64,000 bases of DNA from Icerya purchasi (Eukaryota; Arthropoda; Insecta; Hemiptera; Monophlebidae), in the NCBI GenBank assembly GCA_039619475.1, contig CM077116.1, forward strand, positions 17,109,443 through 17,173,442. The letters are read 5' to 3'. A program made the position numbers and the translations under genes. Below the pieces are notes generated by a model. The model was given only the letters and a program-made list of their open reading frames with translations, was not told the DNA's origin and searched no databases. This document shows, piece after piece, positions 44,301-48,829 of the stretch; position 1 is the first letter of the stretch; each line of letters opens with the position of its first letter.

Positions 44301-47184
44301 GTGATTATCGAAAAAACTAAAATTATAAAGTGTTCCTTTTCATACACATTATTATTGCATTATTCGGTAATTTAATAAAATAAATAAAAGAAAAAAATTA
44401 AAAATTGCTTTTGTTTTTTTATTTTTTGTAAACTTAAAAATATATTAAATAATGGAGCCTAAATGGAGAAAAAATGTTCTCAGCCGAATTCAATGTCAGT
44501 TCCATAGGAACGAAATATCAGCTTGCACAAACTTCACTCATGATTGGTAACATGGACGGAAAACGAGTTATGTGAAAGATAATATTCCAGTGTGTATAAA
44601 TATTGATACTTACTTGGCAAACTTCCGTCTTGTGAGGGGCAGTAACTTTAATTTACGAAATTAATGTATCGCGAATAAAAATGCGTGAAGCTATTATATA
44701 AAGAAATATAATTTTGTATATCAAGATTAATTTTGTAAAAAAAAATGATTAAACCCTAATAAGATGGAAGTGTACGTAATATATGTGAATATGTACATAT
44801 CCATATACACGTATTTGCGCGCACTTTAATATCATTTATTCTTTCAAAGGTTATGTTGAATGTGACGAAATAACTTTAAGGTTAAAAACATTTTATAATC
44901 AACTATTAATTAAATGTTTATTAATCAAAAGATAAAGAATGAATAATTTAATTTATATTTTCAAAAAATACGTTTGTAAAATTTTACCTGCGGCTGTGTT
45001 ACCGATACATGAGGTTTTTTTTTTTTTTATAATTTGATGCTTTGTTCTTACGAAGTTGCCATTAAATTCAGTTGAAAAATTATTTTGTTCCTTTTGGTCC
45101 TATTGAGTTTTTATGCATTTTTGTTATTTTACTTTTAATTTTTTTTGTTATAATATCCTGAAATTTGTTAAATTTTTTCATTAGAAATATGATTATGTAA
45201 GTACAATACAAAACTTCCCTGAATAAGAATGGAATTTTGAAAGTTAAGATTTTTCCCAATAAAGATGATGGAAAAAAATAGCAGCAAAAAAAAGCCCGCT
45301 ACATAAATATTCATATAATTAGAAAGCAACCGAATGGATAGAAAAAAGACTATTAACACGGGGAAGAATAACGGAACAACACAATGAACAGGAAAGGGAG
45401 AGGAAAAAAATTGAAGAACTCTTACGAAATAAGGGATAAATAAATAGTTAAAAAAACACGATAATTAGAACAGATGAGAATGATAACCTACGAATTGCCA
45501 ATAATTCGCTTGTGGAAGTGAAAGAAAGAAAATGAAACCAAAAAAAATTCAAAATAATTATAATTAGACTCTTTGAGAAAGTTTCGCGCTATTCGGATTT
45601 CCATTTTACATGGAAGTAGAAGAAAAATATTTTTATTGTTCATTGGAAGCTTTCATTTCCACAATTTTGGACTCGATGTTTTCGGTACGTGCCACGCAAT
45701 CTAAGCAGGCATTCCAAATTTCGGGTCTCCGTCTTCTTATACAGAAGTTGAAAAAAAATTTAGGTCAAAATTTGAACAAATAGACAAAAGAATATGATAA
45801 AAAATGAATCTATCATTATTCCCTAAGGAAATATTTTTTTGAAGTAAAAATTTGTATACCGATGCGCGACGATAGATCGCCATAATGGTAGAAACTTCGC
45901 TCGTTCGACTCAGTTATGGGCGTTTTATTCTTGAAAAAAACTCGAAAGATTATTTTTAAAACCGACGAAATTAATTATCAAAAATAATAATTTTAATTAA
46001 GGTATTCCAGCACGCTATTCAACAGTCGCAGTTACCGCTTCTACAAGAATGGGTGTTAACTTTGTTGAATAACTTCACTCAAGGTTACTCTCCGCCGATT
46101 GCTGCATTTTGCTTAACGTGTTTTTTCATAAGTTCATCAACGAACGAATGGTTAATTGCTTTGTATCCTTTTAATAGTAGCTTTTAAAGCAGGACATTTG
46201 TACGTGCGTACTTTTTAACAGTGCAATAATGCTATGGCAAAGCTGGGTAACTGATATAACGGCTAAACTATTTTGTATAATACTCATGTGAATAAGAATA
46301 ATACGTTTGCAGTTGATCAAAAAATTATTACAATTTTTTTTTGGTTGGTATTGATATACGTATATTTGACTTAATGATAAATATCATCAGATTTCCTAAA
46401 CTAAAACCGAGGCTAGGATTATTGGAACAGGAAGACAGAGTACTATTGTGTATATCGGCGAGACAATTTTATTCTCAGGTAAGAAAATTTTTTATATTTT
46501 TTGGACGCATTTAACTATTTCGTTATTACGCATACGCTTATAATTCAGAGCAGTTGCTAAGATTTTTGAATAATTTAAAACAAAATTTATAAAATATCGA
46601 AGATAATTTTATAAATAATTTCAATACGTAAATTATAGAAATTATTTATTAAGCACTAGTATTTGATCTTATTTTCTAGACTGTTTAGCAAAATTATTTC
46701 TTATTAGTCTCCTGAGACAGGCGAAGTTTAAGAGTCATCTTTTGATTTGGTGTTTTTTTATTAACCTTTTTTGTTTTGAGTTCGGAATTTTAAAAAAAGA
46801 AAAAGAAAAAGAAACGAACGCTGTAATGACAGATGATTTTAAAAAGTTAACCGCGGCGGCTTTGTTTAAGGTAATAAATTTTCTTCTTAGCGACTGAATT
46901 TTTGTCTAATACGAGGTGCAAAAATTAAACTGCAAAATATAAATTTCGTATATGTGTTTTGTTTCACTGTAAATGGTTACGAATCAATGATACTACTAGT
47001 CGTAATTATACATTTCAATTTCAAGTGCAGAACGATTTCGTTTATTTGACGTTATGTAAAAATTTTAATGATTTTTCAGCTCAGCGACTGTCAAAAAGCA
47101 ACATTCCAGTCTACATTTAAGTCGGCGACTAAGGTTACTGCAACGAGTCCGTTTTCAGATATAATTTCAATTTTGCCTTCTTAG
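6150..47184 (+). CDS. htt: huntingtin, C-terminal part (multi-exon gene, 5' end outside window)
   Basis: Huntingtin is a very large HEAT-repeat scaffold protein of the cytoplasm that acts in vesicle transport, autophagy and partner assembly (HAP40 in animals). Twenty-three exons found here join in frame with matching phases into about 1,078 codons. The order of conserved peptides follows vertebrate huntingtin through its C-terminal ~1,240 residues: SLDELQ..., LAARFPQVYSYTR, GWKTRQQFEEWW, SLIIISDLFTERSQF, ASLHGLLYLLE, FYLIENF, IRKGFRIEAEII, HDFFPS, EWVLTLLNNFTQ, and a stop at 47182-47184. This covers the end of the bridge and the whole C-HEAT domain. Introns range from 83 bp to 5.4 kb and carry most of the repeats. 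Upstream exons are not in the window, or I could not see them in 1-6149. Two further frame-neutral exons (36537-36584, 46781-46870) are probable. Gene identity is very secure; exact exon edges rest on GT/AG and phase. Confidence 0.96.
6267..8781 (+). other. htt intron w1-w2
   Basis: About 2.5 kb of AT-rich intron with a long T run near 7452-7472. I see no coding element or recognisable repeat family. Open frames at 8083-8301 and 8436-8657 have no homology signal and are dismissed. Confidence 0.6.
8782..8928 (+). CDS. htt: htt exon w2
   Basis: Acceptor CCCGCAG ends at 8781 and donor GTATGA starts at 8929. The first T completes an Asn codon with w1. It encodes LITLLNKIDNQYF and ends DKQWYLDQVKHR, matching the LLDRF...DKDWYVHLVK region of vertebrate huntingtin. 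It leaves with two bases (AG). Confidence 0.9.
9681..10995 (+). mobile_element. mariner transposon, near-complete, dead
   Basis: The element is 1,315 bp, the usual mariner length, with a TA on each side (9679-9680, 10996-10997). Terminal inverted repeats at 9681-9708 and 10968-10995 share a perfect 25 bp core beginning GTGCAAATTAGTTCGGTCCG; only positions 2 and 3 of the ends differ. One transposase-like reading runs sense to htt. The insertion lies in the w2-w3 intron. Confidence 0.96.
9829..10880 (+). pseudogene. mariner transposase (DD34D) with internal stop and late frameshift
   Basis: The N-terminal helix-turn-helix part is clear (KSAAEAQRMLVEVYGDNAPT, CREWFRRFKNGDF, EDKPRSGQPKKF). A TAG at 10120-10122 breaks the frame. 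The long downstream part carries WVPHEL, the first catalytic Asp in TGDEKW (codon 10315-10317), the second in LHDNARPH (10606-10608) and the third in SPDIAPSDYS (10711-10713). The last two are separated by exactly 34 residues, as in true mariners. A frameshift near 10745 moves the C-terminus (AEIKNWLPTWIASKDE) to another frame, which meets further stops. All three Asp are kept, but the protein cannot be made whole. The family normally has about 345 residues. Confidence 0.93.
11520..12620 (-). pseudogene. old antisense mariner-like transposase remnant
   Basis: On the minus strand, transposase pieces appear in order but in several frames: FCVRLRKTPVETSEMLEGTF at 12530-12440, then ESWI-like, VPQDQRVTAACYISVL and IAQKRIERVPHHP, and finally TDVDTVKALEAVLKRLSAEG. 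The N-terminus resembles SETMAR-type mariner proteins (RLGKTPTETLEML). Many stops, indels and a lost catalytic motif show it is much older than the mariner at 9681. No clear terminal repeats were found. It lies in the same htt intron. Confidence 0.75.
12854..13004 (+). CDS. htt: htt exon w3
   Basis: Acceptor TGAAATAG ends at 12853 and donor GTATAT starts at 13005. The first A completes Arg. It encodes SEMVCAYLLSKLP and ...NDESFNIAVLKHCLQLG, aligning with the vertebrate ...NSEFNLSLLAPCLSLG segment. It ends in phase 0. Confidence 0.9.
13172..13306. repeat. AT, CG and TG microsatellites around two small hairpins
   Basis: An (AT)n run reaches 13206, followed by GGCCATTTCGGCC and AAGGGTCTGTGACCCTT hairpins, then (CG)8 at 13281-13296 and (TG)5 at 13297-13306. 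It lies in the w3-w4 htt intron. Such a pure CG run is odd in this AT-rich DNA. Confidence 0.8.
13728..14499. mobile_element. non-autonomous element with ACCGACTTCAA ends and internal hairpin
   Basis: The block starts ACCGACTTCAAAAAAGGAGG at 13728 and ends TTGAAGTCGGT at 14499, an inverted terminal pair. Its first part (13728-13990) resembles a dispersed repeat I know from several insect genomes (motifs GATGAACCGATTTTGATGA, GTGGTCCCATTTAAATTTG). A second ACCGACTTCAAGG at 14141 begins an inner hairpin. No coding capacity is seen. Whether 13728-14499 is one element or two nested ones cannot be decided here. Confidence 0.65.
14113..14529. repeat. large inverted repeat (hairpin), arms ~170 bp
   Basis: The left arm 14113-14281 is the near-exact reverse complement of the right arm 14358-14529, around a ~75 bp spacer. 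The pairing includes ACCGACTTCAAGG/CCTTGAAGTCGGT and continues about 28 bp beyond those ends on both sides. It would fold into a long hairpin in the htt pre-mRNA. Confidence 0.9.
14810..14872. repeat. TA/TG microsatellite next to exon w4
   Basis: Alternating TGTG and TATA runs end about 30 bp before the w4 acceptor. They create spurious open frames of low complexity on both strands. Confidence 0.8.
14903..15016 (+). CDS. htt: htt exon w4
   Basis: Acceptor TTTCGTAG ends at 14902 and donor GTAATT starts at 15017; 38 codons, phase 0 at both ends. It reads NTIANEAEVGFSDIYVSAR to LNLPHNQQ, the place of the vertebrate helix ending in VQQLP. It starts just right of an AT/GT microsatellite. Confidence 0.88.
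15593..15823 (+). CDS. htt: htt exon w5
   Basis: Acceptor AATCTATAG ends at 15592 and donor GTAAAT starts at 15824; 77 codons, phase 0 at both ends. It begins VYVPRERAANVEEETYS and ends ELALFSVHCSE, corresponding to the vertebrate stretch from the FQPELP region into the following HEAT helices. Confidence 0.9.
16193..16380 (+). repeat. diverged ACCGACTTCAA-family copy
   Basis: ACCGACTTCAAAAAAGG at 16193, a T-rich stretch and TGTGGACCTATTTTGTTGAT resemble the left part of the element at 13728. It lies in the w5-w6 htt intron and its other end is unclear. Confidence 0.55.
16780..16975 (+). mobile_element. LINE C-terminal tail fragment
   Basis: Plus-strand pieces read LIKTDMRESSFVIDDVKDRR, WKRTSQ and CSWDNAKKE. 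They match the closing stretch of many insect LINE polymerases (GRPKxRW...D...ED..DR.KWR...WDNAK). A frame change after the GRPKRQW stretch and a stop near 16910 show decay. The minus-strand open frame covering it has no homology. Confidence 0.65.
17585..17990. repeat. old diverged copy of the hairpin at 14113-14529
   Basis: AATGCACTAAAAAGTA, a CAGAGTATTATATAA stretch and their inverted partners at 17890-17950 repeat the plan of the 14113-14529 hairpin, with many changes. It ends near TTGAAAGTCAGTA. It lies in the w5-w6 intron of htt. Confidence 0.65.
18582..18786 (+). CDS. htt: htt exon w6
   Basis: Acceptor TCTATTTCAG ends at 18581 and donor GTAAAC starts at 18787. It encodes MIHWLLKNKSKFHCIN and ...YMLYSVIEEVYNELLDY, equivalent to the vertebrate IYCVHFILEAV helix. 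It leaves with one base (T). Reading on past the donor gives an open but non-homologous tail of about 16 codons. Confidence 0.88.
18937..19072 (+). CDS. htt: htt exon w7
   Basis: Acceptor ATTTCCAG ends at 18936 and donor GTAAGT starts at 19073. T from w6 plus TA gives Leu, followed by LQNISCDEEILNLAHC and SKYLPLYYLAK. The preceding intron is only 150 bp. The serine/lysine stretch stands where vertebrates have GHKRNSGVPAFLTPLLRN. Confidence 0.88.
19627..19809 (+). CDS. htt: htt exon w8
   Basis: Acceptor CCTTTAG ends at 19626 and donor GTAGGA starts at 19810. It encodes KLITLAARFPQVYSYTRIP, matching vertebrate IISLARLPLVNSYTRVP, then an EDIMQDHDFLKIFVKR end matching the EFLQEKEVFKEFIYR helix. 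It leaves with AG. Confidence 0.95.
19810..20870 (+). other. htt intron w8-w9 with T8G12 run
   Basis: No gene or known repeat family was seen. A T8 run followed by G12 at 20411-20422 is the only marked feature. Such a G run is prone to sequencing error and could form a four-stranded structure. Confidence 0.6.
20871..20994 (+). CDS. htt: htt exon w9
   Basis: Acceptor CATTATTCAG ends at 20870. The first A completes Arg, then MMFIGWKTRQQFEEWWVTLL matches vertebrate LGWTSRTQFEETWATLL. The exon ends EESLALSQ before a 96 bp intron that contains no stop in this frame. Confidence 0.94.
21091..21224 (+). CDS. htt: htt exon w10
   Basis: Acceptor GTCTTTACAG ends at 21090 and donor GTGATT starts at 21225. 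It encodes NTSVAINAITSLLIQTIFEP and MPGNSAEY, matching vertebrate [24 protein letters not shown]. It leaves with AA; a G from w11 completes Lys. The donor is weaker than average, but it is the only nearby one that keeps frame. Confidence 0.88.
21225..22660 (+). other. htt intron w10-w11
   Basis: About 1.4 kb of AT-rich intron with a T run near 22160-22175. No coding or repeat signal that I recognise. Confidence 0.55.
22661..22786 (+). CDS. htt: htt exon w11
   Basis: Acceptor TTTGCATAG ends at 22660 and donor GTATAA starts at 22787. It encodes WQSKLKNMNNKLNKTAIRF and ...NLERLHNHD, a basic, asparagine-rich helix in the place of vertebrate KLSIIRGIVEQEIQAMV. It leaves with AG into an 83 bp intron. 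Confidence 0.82.
22870..22967 (+). CDS. htt: htt exon w12
   Basis: Acceptor TTATGTAG ends at 22869 and donor GTAAGT starts at 22968. G completes Arg, then YDYNQISVEYLCKIDQWKLL follows, in the place of the vertebrate segment ending SIHSVWLGNS. It leaves with one base (G). Confidence 0.82.
23390..23698 (+). mobile_element. MITE with CAGGATGGCCACC end, copy 1
   Basis: It begins CAGGATGGCCACC at 23390, directly after a TA microsatellite, and ends GTGGCTACCACG near 23698. It aligns along most of its length, in opposite orientation, with 60384-60729; shared stretches include TTGTACAATTCTAGTAAT and TCTGTTTTATTCAT. About 40 bp near the left end are missing here. The open frame from 23548 to 23775 falls largely inside it and is not a gene. 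Confidence 0.8.
24350..24462 (+). CDS. htt: htt exon w13
   Basis: Acceptor TATGTTTAG ends at 24349 and donor GTAAGT starts at 24463. G plus CT gives Ala, then LESVYWRREQLMRDIG and SKSCIHFLLEYYSQCF, matching vertebrate HSCSQFLLELYSRW. The acidic, proline-rich loop seen in vertebrates just before this point is very short here. Ends in phase 0. Confidence 0.92.
25640..27073. mobile_element. 1.4 kb TIR element with GGCGCGACAAAA ends
   Basis: Imperfect terminal inverted repeats of about 37 bp lie at 25640-25676 and 27036-27073; both carry TATGTGAC, TGGCGCGACAAAA and CCACAAGTCGGA. A partial third copy (GGTACCACAAGTCGCT) sits at 25857. The interior has two coding-looking stretches in different frames. 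The superfamily is unknown to me and no target duplication is obvious. It lies in the 5.4 kb w13-w14 htt intron. Confidence 0.75.
25960..26401 (+). pseudogene. unidentified ORF remnant inside the TIR element
   Basis: Frame one (25960-26110) reads DEAFFELIMDLINEYVDDLN, WKKILNISKQC and FTKEELVSS. It overlaps a second frame from about 26090 that reads SENGKLRFPEPYEEESFHMS, ERKTYLYKHIRQYCAEHAKD and LYPKLTIGKN, then a lysine-rich tail ending in a stop at 26399-26401. Composition suggests real former coding with a frameshift. The basic tail could be a nuclear or nucleic-acid-binding region. I do not recognise the family. Confidence 0.4.
27347..27742. repeat. near-perfect palindrome / foldback element, arms ~190 bp
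   Basis: The left arm 27347-27536 and right arm 27550-27742 are reverse complements with only a few mismatches, around a loop of about 13 bp. The arms include GAAACGTTTTCGGGC followed by ATAACCCATCATCAGC. A diverged single piece of this motif occurs at 24550-24600 in the same intron. No coding is seen. The similarity of the arms points to a recent origin or correction between arms. Confidence 0.93.
27743..29821 (+). other. rest of htt intron w13-w14
   Basis: About 2 kb of AT-rich intron with no element I recognise. Open frames at 27965-28213 and 28239-28484 show no homology or codon pattern. Confidence 0.55.
29822..30022 (+). CDS. htt: htt exon w14
   Basis: Acceptor ATTACATTAG ends at 29821 and donor GTAAGT starts at 30023; 67 codons, phase 0 at both ends. 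It holds KSLIIISDLFTERSQF, nearly identical to vertebrate RSLLVVSDLFTERNQF, then EDDIMHQYITLAICKSAAV matching DEILAQYLVPATCKAAAV. This is the clearest huntingtin match in the window. Confidence 0.97.
30023..31512 (+). other. htt intron w14-w15
   Basis: AT-rich intron with T-rich tracts. An open frame at 30398-30589 is phenylalanine-rich because of T runs and is not a gene. Nothing else was seen. Confidence 0.55.
31513..31635 (+). CDS. htt: htt exon w15
   Basis: Acceptor AATGTAG ends at 31512 and donor GTACGT starts at 31636; 41 codons, phase 0 at both ends. It encodes ASETKQSTIEILISSLNSN and QIASLHGLLYLLESIFKK, matching vertebrate VGALHGVLYVLECDLL. Confidence 0.95.
32200..32404 (+). mobile_element. 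tRNA-derived SINE, copy 1
   Basis: The head GTCGTCGCGATAGCCTAGTTG carries a box A (TAGCCTAGTTG) and, about 35 bp on, a box B (GGGTTCGATCCC). A body with TCTTGTGTGTGTACAC and a GATGATGA tail follows. The head is nearly identical to the antisense copy at 35436-35813. It lies in the w15-w16 intron of htt, in the sense direction. Confidence 0.85.
33452..33558 (+). CDS. htt: htt exon w16
   Basis: Acceptor TTATATAG ends at 33451. It encodes NELSTLESNSEDFEEQVLM and AAGNLDEELLD, then CG. The donor inferred by phase is GTCTGT at 33559, with an unusual C at +3. The alternative GTATAA at 33563 would put a stop at the start of the next exon. Confidence 0.8.
33559..34643 (+). other. htt intron w16-w17
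   Basis: AT-rich intron. Open frames at 34146-34328, 34386-34619 and 34552-34848 were examined; only the end of the last overlaps a real exon (w17). Nothing else is supported. Confidence 0.55.
34644..34806 (+). CDS. htt: htt exon w17
   Basis: Acceptor TATTTTAG ends at 34643 and donor GTATTA starts at 34807. CG plus G gives Arg, then CSEHAVLCIISISFYLIENF matches vertebrate SQQHVLVMCATAFYLIENY. It ends LYSLHATLIQ in phase 0. Confidence 0.94.
34967..35117 (+). CDS. htt: htt exon w18
   Basis: Acceptor TTTAATCAG ends at 34966 and donor GTAAAG starts at 35118. It encodes GFYNLIVCGNISLMKRN, LLPLIVEVF and VALVNLQLLLALMYAA, equivalent to vertebrate MAALGLMLTCMYTG. It leaves with one base (G). The preceding intron is 160 bp. 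Confidence 0.92.
35436..35813 (-). mobile_element. tRNA-derived SINE, copy 2, longer form with 12 bp target duplication
   Basis: On the minus strand the head GTCGTCGTGATAGCCTAGTT has box A and box B (GAGTTCGATCCC). A segment of about 170 bp absent from copy 1 follows, then a shared body (GGTCTTGCGTGCGTACAC) and a (GAT)n tail at 35436-35451. The 12 bp TATATGACGTAT occurs at 35424-35435 and again at 35814-35825, a clear target site duplication. It lies in the intron after w18. Confidence 0.93.
36537..36584 (+). CDS. htt: htt exon w19, short optional (cassette) exon
   Basis: TTTAG ends at 36536 and GTGTAA starts at 36585. The 48 bp piece enters and leaves in phase 1, so including or skipping it keeps w18 and w20 in frame. 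It encodes EAEGKKLQEKAGQKT, a hydrophilic insert placed exactly where vertebrate huntingtin has the loop GKEKVSPGRTS between MYTG and the next helix. The acceptor is a tandem TAGCAG, so a form shorter by one codon is possible. No homology can be proven on 15 residues. Confidence 0.65.
37160..39633 (-). mobile_element. LINE with RNase H (I/R1-like), RT core deleted, antisense in htt
   Basis: On the minus strand the linker before the RT domain comes first (39560-38640: VFWWNNDIATAIKSSRQARN, KSWLQFIASINQNSSIASIW). The RT core is missing. The part after RT follows (38562-37912: RSKLDFGCQAFGTASRSLLS, DTIQNSKIRIATGVF), then an RNase H start CFTDGSKS near 37925 and RNase H remnants (YFTAELFAILKCLEF, WIPSHVGISSNE) with frameshifts to about 37600. 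The closing LTRLRI...CPFC...HILLSCP region lies at 37450-37160. The 5' 400 bp is tandemly duplicated. Confidence 0.85.
38833..39632. repeat. 400 bp direct tandem duplication inside the LINE
   Basis: The blocks 38833-39232 and 39233-39632 are in direct tandem and appear identical by eye, with a constant offset of exactly 400 bases. The junction joins LTKNEST of one copy to the start of the next copy in another frame. Block 2 ends exactly where LINE similarity ends. Confidence 0.93.
39742..39838 (+). CDS. htt: htt exon w20
   Basis: Acceptor TTCTTTAG ends at 39741 and donor GTTAGT starts at 39839. The first AG completes a codon from w18 (Glu) or w19 (Lys). It reads FKESPSTAENDTFFDADKL and IMKMEKISIFFER, matching vertebrate VIVAMERVSVLFDR. 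It leaves with CG. Confidence 0.93.
40120..40560 (-). mobile_element. LINE RT C-terminal fragment, antisense
   Basis: Minus-strand reading gives QFQQILNIINEEGKKYGM, INTSKTEIMPVRKNQERSVI and KKLEQVKEYKYWELG, then shorter shifted pieces. This is the stretch after the FADD box in insect LINEs (MKINxxKTExM...VxxFKYLG). Several stops. It lies in the w20-w21 intron of htt. Confidence 0.7.
41395..41815 (-). mobile_element. LINE C-terminus with TAA-repeat tail, antisense
   Basis: The minus strand reads MRRKIWDWAEHIARMDSMRW, TKKITEW, and after a frame change VAYDRLEWARLREAFARFQG with a stop near 41480. These match the end of a common insect LINE (KWxWAGHVARxxDxRWTKKI). A (TAA)n tract at 41403-41430 lies 3' of the stop, as expected for a LINE tail. 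The element is 5'-truncated, in the w20-w21 intron of htt. Confidence 0.8.
41899..42061 (+). CDS. htt: htt exon w21
   Basis: Acceptor TTATTTAG ends at 41898 and donor GTAACA starts at 42062. A completes Arg; IRKGFRIEAEIICNFLPTLL and HDFFPSSEVLNKTINEFLSP then match vertebrate [20 protein letters not shown] and DDFFPPQDIMNKVIGEFLS. Ends in phase 0. Confidence 0.97.
42062..46001 (+). other. htt intron w21-w22 outside the LINE
   Basis: The flanks of the LINE at 43330-44245 are AT-rich, with A/T runs near 42790-42845 and 45010-45025. I see no further gene. ORFs at 45168-45359 (-) and similar are low complexity. Confidence 0.55.
43330..44245 (-). mobile_element. LINE 3' part, antisense, RNase H region lost
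   Basis: On the minus strand, GAIAYTTAVQGTLKKLNAIL and NNALRISSGGF at 44215-44110 represent the part after RT. VSYKLLQTFNSNLHKIYR follows, then LSRMRIGHTKLTHG, CVFCDTQGLSIDHVISVCPK and a short tail ending near 43367. The usual RNase H block between them is absent and the frame changes at least twice. It lies in the w21-w22 intron of htt. Confidence 0.8.
46002..46162 (+). CDS. htt: htt exon w22
   Basis: Acceptor TTAATTAAG ends at 46001 and donor GTATCC starts at 46163. It encodes VFQHAIQQSQLPLLQEWVL, TLLNNFTQ and CLTCFFISSSTNEWLIA, matching vertebrate VFQTLHS, LSLSNFTQR and LSCFFVSASTSPWVAA. It leaves with TT. Confidence 0.95.
46391..46478 (+). CDS. htt: htt exon w23
   Basis: Acceptor ATCATCAG ends at 46390 and donor GTAAGA starts at 46479. 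A completes Leu, then FPKLKPRLGLLEQEDRVLLC and ISARQFYSQ match vertebrate [20 protein letters not shown]. Ends in phase 0. Confidence 0.93.
46781..46870 (+). CDS. htt: htt exon w24, probable lysine/glutamate-rich penultimate exon
   Basis: TTGTTTTGAG ends at 46780 and donor GTAATA starts at 46871. The 90 bp piece is phase 0 at both ends and open. It encodes FGILKKEKEKETNAVMTDDF and KKLTAAALFK, in the place of the vertebrate IEEELDRRA helix. The GAG acceptor is poor and w23 can also join w25 directly, so this may be an optional exon or a chance open stretch. Confidence 0.55.
47080..47184 (+). CDS. htt: htt last coding exon w25
   Basis: Acceptor GATTTTTCAG ends at 47079. It encodes LSDCQKATFQSTFKSATKV and ends SDIISILPS before TAG at 47182-47184. 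ATFQSTFKSA aligns with vertebrate AFQSVLEVVAAPGS. The insect protein stops a few residues earlier than the vertebrate one. No clear AATAAA signal was seen in the next 200 bases. Confidence 0.9.
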   Translation, partial: LSDCQKATFQSTFKSATKVTATSPFSDIISILPS

Positions 47185-47329
47185 TTGTATTTTTTGTACT
47201 TCTCACCTCAAAATATTATTTCATACCATTTTTTAAAGTGTTACATTTGTTGTTATTTCAAATTATCAGTCAAAAATTATATCGTTTAATGTCATACGTT
47301 TAATTGTTAATTTAAATCGTGTATATTAA

Positions 47330-48600
47330 TCATTTGATATCTATAAGTATTGAAATTAAAATATGCAAGTCATTTGTTAATCCTGTTATATTTACTATTT
47401 TTTTTTTTTTTTTACGCGCTATGTACAACAGCCAGACTAGGAACGCGGCCAGCACGTTTATGATTATTTTATTAAATAAGTCTATTGATTTGAGAAAATC
47501 AAGAAGGGATGTGACGGATGGCGAATCGTTGGACAGGAATGACGAAGAGGAATATAACGGAATGAAACTGGAGCATAGGTTAAAGATCGCAAGACATTCT
47601 GTCAGAAGGTGAGGGACGGTGGTAGGAACTTCACACCTGTCCCGGGTTGGTGGAACAAACTTCTCGAATATATATTCATGCGTAAGGTTTGAGTGGCTAA
47701 TACGTAGACGGCACAGCACCACCTGATCTTTTCGACCTTCTGGTTGAAATTTCCATTCGCGAACTGATAATTTTACCGCATGTAGGTGTGATAGATTTTG
47801 TTGTTCCGTATATTTTTTTTGCTACAATTTTAAAAAAAAGTTCTTGCTAGTTTTCGTGATATCACCAAGAGGAGTCTAAATACGTGAAGCCGGAAGCATT
47901 TTGGATGTCTCTTTTGGGGCATGATCGAGAATGAGGTTTCTTGGTATGTTTGCAAAACCAGGAACCCATAGGAGATTGTAGGATTATATTTATGGAGTCA
48001 GCTGTTGGGTGGTTTAATTTTTGGTGGATGTTATGTAAGGCTGTCAAAGAGTCCGTGACTATTGTTGTTACATGTTAGTTTGATTTAACCGCGTGCTCCA
48101 AAGCTATCAGGATGCCATATAATTCTGCAGGCAGAGCAGAGAATAGCGATGGAAGCAAGAATCTGAGGATAACGTTTCAACTAACAACGACTGCGCAACC
48201 TGCAAATCCACGTGAGTAAGTAATATAGTCTTATTTTTTTCGAACGCGAGTAGTTTGTGGACTATGGAAATGTGAAAGTACTGGTTGGCAGCAACGAATA
48301 GTCAAATGAGGCCAGCTTCGTTGTCCACGAGGGAACGATTTTTGTAGGTTATTGTATACATTGAGGAAATCTTGAATCATTGGTAAATCGAAAAGATTCT
48401 GATGCGTAAGATAAAATCCTTTTTACTCTAGATTCTAAGAGTCTGGTTTCTGATGGACTCCAGACTGATCGTATAACGCTGTTTCCTGCTGGAAGGCCGG
48501 GTTGTCAACTGCGCTTAGTAGGAGGTTCACTGTAAGGTAATCACGTCGAAGCGGTGGAGGCCACCCTGGGGCTTTTCAATAGAGGCTCGGTGTTGGGGAT
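47330..48600 (-). mobile_element. LINE RNase H and C-terminal part, antisense, intergenic
   Basis: On the minus strand, RNase H remnants appear first (FAGCAVVVS, SLFSALPAELYGILIALEHA at 48220-48080; VTDSLTALHNIHQKL at 48060-48010). The closing region VLCRLRISHSNLTHEYIFEK, HLLTECLA and SSFLSNDSPSV follows at 47720-47470. Stops and frame changes are present. It starts about 150 bp after the htt stop, so an htt 3' UTR longer than that would run into it antisense. Confidence 0.8.
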
Positions 48601-48829
48601 GTTAAGATTCGCAGTTAACTAGTATATTTACTGGCCGTTCTGCTATTCAATATCGCCAGTAATGGTGTTCCGAAAATTCACTATAGAAAGTTTTTTGTAA
48701 TATGTTACAAACTGGAGTAGTTAAGGTTCCCATGGAATTCTTGTACGGCTATTTGATGAAGCTAAAGAAGCATCAGTTGTTACGGATACAAAAAAAAGAC
48801 CTAAGAAAATAAAACTTTATCACGAGGCG

